From positions 30,741,331 through 30,805,330 of the forward strand of contig OY804583.1 in the NCBI GenBank assembly GCA_963680875.1: a DNA stretch of 64,000 nucleotides, in the 5' to 3' direction. Shown piece after piece: positions 10,917 to 18,659 of the stretch. Within the stretch, counting starts at the first letter, position 1. Each line of letters opens with the position of its first letter. The translations under genes and the position numbers were made by a program. The DNA comes from Bathymodiolus brooksi (lineage: Eukaryota; Mollusca; Bivalvia; Mytilida; Modiolidae). The notes under the pieces are model-generated. The model saw only the letters and a program-made list of their open reading frames with translations. It made no database searches and had not been told where the DNA came from.

Positions 10917-12614
10917 AACCCATCTGGACATGTAATCACTGGTGATCTGAATATCATTCAACATGAGAGTCTCCGAAAGGTGATTTCTCATGGTCCTAAA
11001 TTCAGAGAACCTCAACACATCAATTGGAAACATAATTTCAAGATAATTATGGATGCTGTTGAAGATTATGCCAGAAGGTGGATAAAGAGAGAAGTAGACC
11101 AAGATCCTGAGTTAGAGTCCTTGTCAGACTGGGTTAGAACAATTAGGTCTCTAGTACAAGGTCGGATTCACAAACTCAAAAATTGTGCTAATAGTCGACC
11201 TAAGTCTGTATTTAAAGACCAAGAAGCTGTTAAATGTCTTTCCTCTCTTCATGACAAATATGTTATCGTTCCTGCTGACAAGGCTTCCAACAATATCGTG
11301 TTTGTATGTAAATCATATTACTTCGAATGCCTAATCAAGGAATTAGGCATAAATAGCAACACCTCTAGTAATATCACATACAAACCAACTTCGTTCGACA
11401 AAGATGAAATCCTAGCTAACCACAGATCATTCATGACCTCTTTAAACATTCCCTCTGGTAAAGAGTCTGAGGATTTACCCTACTTATATTGGATACCTAA
11501 ACTCCATAAGACACCATACAAAGAAAGGTACATAGCGGGATCATCAACTTGTTCGACGAAAGAATTGTCTATTCACCTGACAAAGATTCTGTCTGCAGTA
11601 AAAGAGGGACAACAGAAATATTGTGAAACTGTTTACTCGCGTAGTGGCATAAATCACATGTGGATTTTGAAAAACTCTAAAGATCTTTTGGATAACCTGA
11701 AATCAAGATCTTTCTCTCAGGTATCCTCCATCAAAACATTTGATTTTTCAACTCTATATACCACCCTACCGCATGACAAATTAAAAACCCGCTTAAAAGA
11801 AACAATTCATAAAGCTTTTAGTCATAGAAACTATGGCTCAAAATTTGTTGTGTTAGGCTACAATTCCACATATTTTTCAAACAAAATTCATAAAGGTAAA
11901 ACATGCTACTCCGAGGAACAAGTGATCAGTATGCTGGAGTTCCTCATCGATAACATATTTGTCTCCTTTGGAGGGACACTGTTTCAGCAGGTCGTCGGCA
12001 TACCAATGATTACGAATTGTGCCCCTCTTCTAGCCGATTTATTTTTATACTCATATGAGTCGGAGTTTCTTCAAAAGCTTGTAAAAGATAAGAAGATTCA
12101 TGAGGCTAGAGCCTTTAATTTCACATACAGGTATATTGATGACGTTTTATCTATCAATAATTCTAGATTTGCAGAATTTCTTCCATTGATATATCCTCCA
12201 GAGCTGGAAGTTAAAGAGACCACCGATACAGCTTCGTCCGCATCATTTTTGGACTTATACCTCGAATTTGACGACAGTGGTCAACTCAGTACTAAAATTT
12301 ATGATAAGCGGGACGACTTCAATTTTAAAATCATAAATTTTCCAAACATGTGCAGCAATATACCAGCTTCTCCTGCATATGGTGTTTACATCTCGCAATT
12401 GATTCGCTATGCAAGGGCCAGTAGCAATTATTCTGATTTCCTGAAACGTCATCTTCATCTGAGAAACAGGCTACTGGACCAGGGCTATAAAAAGATTCGC
12501 CTTATTCGATCTCTTAAAAAGTTTATATTCCGATACCAATATCTTGTCGAAATATATTCCGTCTCTGCAGAAAAAATTATAAGCGATGCATTTTCATATA
12601 GTGAAAATGTATAA
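10917..12614 (+). CDS. Reverse transcriptase of the Penelope-like element
   Basis: About 565 residues belong to the element; the frame runs 26 codons further upstream into the LINE flank (from 10839), which is a fusion made by the insertion, not a native start. RT motifs in order: YWIPKLHKTPYKERYI near 11485; IKTFDFSTLYTTLP with the motif A aspartate at 11742; GIPMITNCAPLLADLF near 11997; and the catalytic YRYIDDVL box with YIDD at 12132-12143. The following LDLYL and YDKRDDFNF blocks and the PAYGVYISQLIRYARA block are typical of this RT type in molluscan genomes. Both aspartate sites are intact and there is no stop or frameshift. Oddity: an Ile (12009-12011) stands where related proteins, as I recall them, have Gly in PMGTN. 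No endonuclease domain is seen. Assignment to Penelope-like elements is likely but not certain. Confidence 0.8.
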   Translation, partial: NPSGHVITGDLNIIQHESLRKVISHGPKFREPQHINWKHNFKIIMDAVEDYARRWIKREVDQDPELESLSDWVRTIRSLVQGRIHKLKNCANSRPKSVFKDQEAVKCLSSLHDKYVIVPADKASNNIVFVCKSYYFECLIKELGINSNTSSNITYKPTSFDKDEILANHRSFMTSLNIPSGKESEDLPYLYWIPKLHKTPYKERYIAGSSTCSTKELSIHLTKILSAVKEGQQKYCETVYSRSGINHMWILKNSKDLLDNLKSRSFSQVSSIKTFDFSTLYTTLPHDKLKTRLKETIHKAFSHRNYGSKFVVLGYNSTYFSNKIHKGKTCYSEEQVISMLEFLIDNIFVSFGGTLFQQVVGIPMITNCAPLLADLFLYSYESEFLQKLVKDKKIHEARAFNFTYRYIDDVLSINNSRFAEFLPLIYPPELEVKETTDTASSASFLDLYLEFDDSGQLSTKIYDKRDDFNFKIINFPNMCSNIPASPAYGVYISQLIRYARASSNYSDFLKRHLHLRNRLLDQGYKKIRLIRSLKKFIFRYQYLVEIYSVSAEKIISDAFSYSENV

Positions 12615-12977
12615 AGATAAAGAAGTCGCAAATGTCAATAATTTTTTTGTCAATGTGTGACGTAAAAGTATTTTTGACATTTACGTCACCGAATATGGTA
12701 CTGCTTTGACAACTATTTTACCTATTTTGTTCCTGTATTTAAATACTGTTACAGTGACAGCCGGAACCTTTGAACCGTAATGAGAGCGGGAGGTTTGGCG
12801 CCTTAAAATCTGATTCAACCCACCATTTCTTTAGAAATGCCTGTACCAAGTCAGGGTCATTACGGTTTTCACAGTTTTCCGGTTGTTGACTGATTTTGTC
12901 TGTTTATATAATTATGAGTTTTGACTTTCCCTTTGTAAGATTGTTCGGAGTTCGGTAATTTTGTTATTACCTTTATT
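10917..12977 (+). mobile_element. Reverse-transcriptase retroelement, probably Penelope-like, 5'-truncated
   Basis: A 2061-bp insertion absent from the matching site in unit 2 (empty site at about 43123). A short ATAC direct repeat flanks it (10913-10916 and 12978-12981). It holds one long open frame and a ~360-bp 3' non-coding end finishing TTGTTATTACCTTTA. Three other 5'-truncated relatives of the 3' end are in the window: 24979-25330 and 55694-56044 (minus, the same insertion in two units), 34060-34187 (plus) and 60431-60713 (minus). Family assignment rests on the RT type; no GIY-YIG endonuclease is visible, perhaps because the 5' end is missing. Confidence 0.8.
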
Positions 12978-13144
12978 ATACCCTCCAGTGTACAACTATG
13001 AAACCAACAGCCAGAAAATATTAAATCAAGCAGATCTGTTCAGATAATTAAATCAAATCTTCAACCCCAAAACAATACTAAACCCATTTATTTTTATATT
13101 GGTACTCGACTGGGACAAATTGTACACGCTAGGTTGCGTATGCA

Positions 13145-13420
13145 ATGCAGCTCTCTCAATCATCATTTATATCGTACAAAAACATTGTAAATTCCCCATT
13201 CTGTCAATGTGGGGCAACAGAAACCACGGCCCATTTTCTGCTACATTGTCCCCGTCACAATGCAACAAGACTGAGATATATTCACACCATTAATTTACCA
13301 ATTAACTTAAATACGGATTTATTATTGTGTGGTTCTACAGACTTAACGAATACCCTAAATACAGATATATTCTTAAACGTGCAGAAGTTCATCATAAGTA
13401 GTAAGCGATTCACCTCTTAA
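13145..13420 (+). pseudogene. LINE ORF2 C-terminal zinc-knuckle fragment (unit 1)
   Basis: The translation includes NSPFCQCGATETTAHFLLHC followed by LLLCGSTDLTNTLN and VQKFIISSKRF. A CxC...H...C cluster then a (V)QxFIxxSKRF ending is the usual terminus of CR1/Jockey-type ORF2 proteins in marine invertebrates. It is preceded by broken frames, so it is a relic. The identical fragment in unit 2 is 43293-43568. Confidence 0.75.
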
Positions 13421-13429
13421 CCATATTCA

Positions 13430-14060
13430 CACAACTTAAACATGTTAAGAAAAAGCACTTCCACCTTTACACTTCATTTGTTTTTTTGGTTTTTTTTTTT
13501 CTTACTAAAGCACACCAAATAACATTGACAACGACCGATTAACACTTGATTAATTCTCAATATACTTCTACCTTTCGATACTAATTAAACTTTGAACACC
13601 AGATAACAACAGGGATGAGGATTAATATAAGTATAACCACTTGTTTCCGAATCCTATTGATTAATTTAAATGTCTAAATAATTTATATGTGCATTATCAT
13701 AATGTGTAATATTGAATTAATTAATAAAATATGTTTATACTAAATGAATGATAAAAACGTATTTGACGAAGACTGTTATGATTTTTCTATTAGTTAATGA
13801 CAACTTAATATGATTACTGAAACATTGCATAACCTGAACACCTGTATTCGAATGGTAAGGCTAGTCCCATGACCTTTTGAGGGCTCATGTTCTCGTCCAG
13901 AACATCAGAATTAGACATAGTCTAGGCTATTCCTTCAACAGCAAATGCAAGTTGCCATACAACTTTGAGGTACTTATTTCAATAAAAACCCAAGGAAAAC
14001 TTATGAGTGGCAATTTGAAAAAAAAGAGAACATGAACATATAAACAGCCCATTCTACCGT
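13430..14060. other. Intergenic, nothing recognised
   Basis: AT-rich sequence with a poly-T run near 13490. It is shared with unit 2 at 43572-44205 at about 2 percent difference by eye. No gene or repeat identified. Confidence 0.5.
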
Positions 14061-14061
14061 G

Positions 14062-14290
14062 ATGCAATGAAGCAAGCGGCTGTTGTAGTCGTGATCGTAT
14101 AGTAATTTGGCTTAGATCTACATATGCAATCAGTATCTATCACCACTAAAGTTTTGAGTTCGAACCCTGATAATGGCTAGGTGCATTCGATACAACATTA
14201 TGTGATAAAGTTTCTCCGTGTACTTCGGTTTCCTCCACCAATAAAACTGATCGCCACGACATAGCTATAATATTGTTGAAAGTGACGTTA
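14062..14290 (+). mobile_element. tRNA-derived SINE, plus orientation
   Basis: Head with GTAGTCGTGATCGTATAGTA (A-box-like) and GAGTTCGAACCCTG (B box) about 70 bases apart. The body CCTCCACCAATAAAACTGAT and the 3' part TATTGTTGAAAGTGACGTTAA are shared with the copies at 2136, 5575, 17415 and 24833. The unit 2 orthologue is 44205-44435. Confidence 0.8.
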
Positions 14291-15046
14291 AGCTCTAACC
14301 ATTCATGAAACAAGCAAAATGTGCATGGTAAATAGTGCGAATTGCATTGTACACTAAAGTAAATATCAAATAAAGAACAGCGTGCTCTATTTGTCCTTCA
14401 TGCGACATTCAAAACCGCCTTGGCATTCTGTGTATTTTGTTATTGTTATTGTTTTGCTTGTCATTTTATTACAGGACATTCATTGGTCTAATATGAATTT
14501 CAAATATCACAACCTCTTGTTCAGCTCCATTATTTAATAAAACTGGTTTCTGATAAGTTTATGCGCCAAGCTTTGACAGTGAGCTGTCATACATATGTGT
14601 GCTAGGGTATCAATGCTGCCTCATTCTATGATTTTACTATTGTATTTTGGAACCGTTCCGTCAGTGTGTGTATATCTGTTTTTCATTATATCACAATACT
14701 GATTAAGGAAAAAAAAACAGGAAATGCACGAATGGATTAGGAAAATATATGAAGTGAAAAGAATCGTTTATATTTAGATATTTCAAGGTCTGTCAAGTGT
14801 CACAAATCTTCACCTGTGGTCTGTCTGACTTGTAATTACCTGCGGTCGGTTCGTTAGTTGTTTTTGTACTGCGAGAATACATTTTAAGAGTTCACATACA
14901 CGTCAGTTCTGAACATAAATTATGCCAGATCTGAAATACTTGTATCGTGTCTTGTATATTGCTTTTTTAAACAAATTGTTGATATTTTTTTTTAGCAAAG
15001 CTTACTATCAAGCGTCAAATATACTAATAATAGCGTACAGTAGTAT
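14291..15046. other. Intergenic, nothing recognised
   Basis: No gene-like frame. Matches 44436-45194 in unit 2 with fewer than ten differences by eye. Confidence 0.5.
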
Positions 15047-15134
15047 GGTAACCGTAGCCGAGTGGTTAGATGGAAGTTTTGAAAGTCAAAATAGACTTTG
15101 AAAAGCCCAGCGGTGGTTCGAGACACGAACGACC
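15047..15134 (+). tRNA. Class II tRNA-like sequence (serine/leucine type), probably a pseudogene
   Basis: TAGCCGAGTGGTTAGATGG matches a tRNA A box and D arm, and GGTTCGAGAC matches a B box. The spacing and the extra arm between them fit class II tRNAs. A 4-bp TTTT/AAAA anticodon stem can be drawn, but the loop lacks the usual U33, the acceptor stem pairs only at its first three positions and the T stem is poor. It is better read as a decayed tRNA or the head of a SINE than as a working gene. The same sequence is at 45195-45282. Confidence 0.35.
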
Positions 15135-16054
15135 AGTAATAAATAAAACACGTTAATAAGCCTAAAATAGTAAAAGGTTAAAGTTTATATATTCAAGAAC
15201 AAAATAATAAACTGTAGATTCTTAGAAATAATCCACTGTTCGAACAATAGTGTGACGTAAACGATGTCAATATTGTCCCAAAAATGGGTCAAACTATTAA
15301 AGTACAGCGGCCTGTATCATCGACCCTATTAACGGCCTTTGTCATCGGCCTCTATTAGCGGTATGCATGTGATATTGGAGTTGGCATTTAGAATAGCTTT
15401 CCTAGGGGTATTATTGTACACACATATATATATATATATAGAACTTCATGAGTAACGGATGGTCGAGACATGACGATGCAGCACACTTTTTTTTTTATAG
15501 AAGTCTAGAGGATTGTGCAACGATACCGATAAAGATGTTGCAAAAAATATATTGACAACATTTTCGAACAAATGACCTTCTACAATGTCTTTCAAAATTA
15601 GACTGAGTTTGCAAAGATTAGATGGTATACTTACAACTCACTAAATAGTCAGGTGACAAAGTGTGACGCATTAAAGTAAATAACGATAATCTTTTGCATT
15701 CTCAAATGAGTCACAATGAAATCGTTAATTAAAGGTGGTGAGAACAAATCCTGAACTTTGTGACAGTAGTAAACTATGCATTCACTTTAAACACTTATAT
15801 ATATATATACATGCATTAACAAAATTAAAAAAAAAAATTAAAAAATTAATAATTAAATCACCTGTATAATATACGATTCCGGTTACTGAACCATGATATC
15901 CTTCAGTAACTGTATATTGTCATTTTAAAGTGAAAAAATCACATGATAATGATATTTGTATGATAATTCAACAAAACTGGAAACATGTAAAGCTATATAA
16001 AACACGTTAGTTCACAGAGACTGGAAAGTGATTTGTAGAATATCTATCTATGCA
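15135..16054. other. Intergenic with (TA)n and poly-A runs
   Basis: Contains short TA runs (about 15425 and 15800) that differ in length from unit 2 (45571, 45972), and an A-rich run at 15822-15850 that is longer in unit 2 (46003-46023). Unit 2 also has about 25 extra bases near 45588. No gene seen. Confidence 0.5.
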
Positions 16055-16105
16055 TCTCTCTCTCTCTCTCGATCGATCGATTCATCCGTCCGTCCATCCA
16101 TCTAT
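16055..16105. repeat. Compound microsatellite (TC)n-(GATC)n-(GTCC)n-(CATC)n
   Basis: Short version of the motif order seen at 1-480. Unit 2 (46232-46306) has different repeat numbers, with extra GGTC and GTCC units, so the locus is unstable. Confidence 0.9.
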
Positions 16106-17015
16106 ATATGTAGCTATAGGACTGTTTTATCAAACCACTAATGAATAATACTATAGAGAGGAAACAGCATATAATAATAATATGACGTCCTTGAAGCGGT
16201 CGGAGTCGAAACCAGTGGTAAATTATATCTATGTATGACCAATTACGGCATAGATAGGCGTGGTCTGCGTTTGTAAAGCGGCTGTTCCATGACACTCCAT
16301 TGTAAAAGATGCGCAATGATGCAATACACAAAACAAAATAGGAAATCTACGTGATTTGCAAATCACAAATACGGTTCATATGAATAAATATAAACTTAAA
16401 ATAAAATGTTTTATACATAAGAAATATAATTGTCGTCTGCATGACTTGTTTTCAGAAAAAAGCATGTGGTCTACCACGTTTACGACTACGGCACCTTCAC
16501 CTTTGAAAATAGGCAGTTTAGTTCAACTTAATGAAGTGGAAATTGCAGTATATCCCATTTCTTTTGAATTAATAACCTCAAAACATAGTTACCATCTTTA
16601 TTGAAACACCTTTTCGGCTGTCATTTCAAAATTCTTTGGAAAAATCGGAATAGTATTGCAACATTTCAGTCGGGTAAAATATTCAGCATCAAGGGCCAAC
16701 CCGTTGCAACAACAATATACATATATGGCTATCGGTAATTTGTTCTTAATCAAGATTGGTCCTTGCAATTGACAACTCGTAAATAAACCCCCAAAAAATC
16801 AAAATAAAACAAATGCAAAGAAGAAGAAAAAAGTAGTAAATAAAATCAAACGAAAAGAACAGGCTCTCTACAATTGAACACATATATGTCCAGCCGATAA
16901 AATCGGATTTTGCTGCCTGTGTGTGCCTTTACGTTCCGTGTTGTGATGTCCGCCACAATTTCCGCATAAACACTATGCTCGTTTCCTTTTTACTTCCAGT
17001 TTCTGTAGAAGGGGT
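16106..17015. other. Intergenic, no supported gene
   Basis: Open frames here (for example minus 16044-16331 and plus 16356-16604) run into microsatellite or lack any motif, and the second is shortened in unit 2 by a change near 46763. I do not call a gene. Confidence 0.4.
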
Positions 17016-17414
17016 CATGTCTTATTTACGTTATATGTGTTTGTTTGTGCATAGTGGTGTCCAACGCATATTGTGTTGTGTTTTTGTGTTGTTTTTCGTC
17101 GTCTTTTGCGCCAAATGTTGGCAGTTCGTCTGGATTGTACAAATTGGATTGCCACTTCGGTTTTCTCTAAAGTTAATTTATTCTGTGACTAATGCTCAGT
17201 GCTACCTGTTTCTTTGGATTGTTCATTCTTGATTGTCCCTTTGGTTTTCTCTAACGTGTATTTACTCAATATATACTCTAATTTATTTTGCAAATCATAA
17301 TATGTTTTTGTCCAATTTACATAATGTAGTGGAACTTTACCAACAATTAAAAGAAAACAAAACAATCTAGTCATAGCAATGATACATATATACTTGTGTC
17401 TGCATTCATGGGTG

Positions 17415-17655
17415 TATGGTTTTTAACGCCACTTTCAACAATATTTCAGTTATATCGTGACGATCAGCTTTATTGGTGGATGAATACCCGGAGAAAACCC
17501 CCGACACACCGTAAGCCACCGTCAAACTTAATCACATATTGTTGTATTTAGTATTCCTCGCCTGTGCGGGAACTCACAACGTCAGTGGTGATAGGAACTG
17601 ATTGCATGGATAGGAAATACAACTACCATGCGATCAACACTACGACCGTATCTCA
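17415..17655 (-). mobile_element. tRNA-derived SINE, minus orientation
   Basis: Near full-length copy: AACGCCACTTTCAACAATAT at the 3' end of the element, TTTATTGGTGGATGAA in the body, and the head ending at ACCATGCGATCAACACTACGACC. Orthologue at 47627-47867 in unit 2. Confidence 0.8.
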
Positions 17656-18609
17656 TTTACTTGAAAAGCATAATATTTTAAGATATTTATTTTATTTTGG
17701 GGAAAATATAACATTTCTCGAGCGGTTTGGGATACCGGGAGATTATGGTCATTGTGTGTAAATCTAGCCCGACTTACGGCATTTCCGCCCTGTTATTCAG
17801 CTCAAGTCTTAAGACTTCTATCCATTGAAAAAAACAATTATCAACGAAAAACAGCAATAAATCAAACCTAACATTATTCGTTGATTTCAATGTTTAAAGT
17901 TCATATTCGTGTTGACCTCCTCAAGCACAAATCAATAAATATATTGTAAAACTATTTGAGTTACTAAATAAAGAATTATAAAATGAGCACCATAGTTTAT
18001 TCAGGTATGGTCTTTTTTAACAACCGTTACTTCATTAAATTGAAATATTTCTGGATTAATCATTTCTTTATTCCCCTTTCATTATCTAACTACTTATTTT
18101 TTTAACCTATGTCATATATGGACAACTTATAATTGTTCTTCCCAATTTTGCTTCAGTTTACAAACTCAAAAATATATTTCTTTGGGTATAAGCCGGGGAT
18201 GTCACATTATATACTCTGTCTGATAGCTGAATAATTATATAATAGTTACTTATGTATAGGGCATTATCGTGATTTATAGACTGCCCAAGAGACAGTAGTA
18301 TTGACTGAAACATTGATAATGCCTGACCCACAGGCGAGGGCATTATCAGTGGACAGTGGTGTCACTAATTGAAAAGAAATGTCTCACTTGCACTGAAAAC
18401 AAAACTCAGCGTGGTTTGCCAGTGCAAAGCAAATATCACCATCGCCACTACCTCGACATAACACAAGGTCTTAACGTAATTGCAGATGGATGCAGCTAAA
18501 GTGTATTTAAACCATCGTGGTAGTGATGAACATTACTCGCTGGTTGTTATTGGAATATACAATTAGAAACCAAACTATGTGATGTACTATGCAGTCGCTT
18601 CATCATATC
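17656..18609. other. Upstream region of the membrane-protein gene
   Basis: No repeat recognised. A GGGCATTATC...GATAATGCC inverted motif occurs at 18260-18330. A plausible splice acceptor (TTGCATCATTTACAG) ends at about 18627, just before the ATG at 18660, so an untranslated exon may lie upstream. Confidence 0.35.
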
Positions 18610-18659
18610 TTTTTGCATCATTTACAGGGGAAGAAGAACTGACATTAAGCATATAAACC

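Larger units (their letters stand above)
10490..13423 (+). mobile_element. CR1/Jockey-type LINE 3' fragment, split by a later retroelement
   Basis: Translated with several breaks, 10590-10800 gives the late ORF2 pattern LEHVQVEAALIV...RLVSL...LYIETGWEKLKDRR, which follows the RT domain in CR1/Jockey elements. After the insertion at 10917-12977 the LINE resumes and ends with a zinc-knuckle-like C-terminus at 13145-13420. The uninterrupted form is at about 42700-43568 in unit 2. Frames are broken and the catalytic RT part is absent. Confidence 0.75.

Noticed and set aside
16044..16331. Minus-strand 95-codon frame with hydrophobic stretch.
   Set aside because: Its end is translated microsatellite and it changes length in unit 2 with repeat number; no gene context.
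17015..17255. 103-codon frame with Cys- and Val-rich hydrophobic sequence.
   Set aside because: It is the reverse strand of the dispersed CGTTAGAGAA repeat; similar frames appear at other copies of the repeat (minus strand at 6675-6962).
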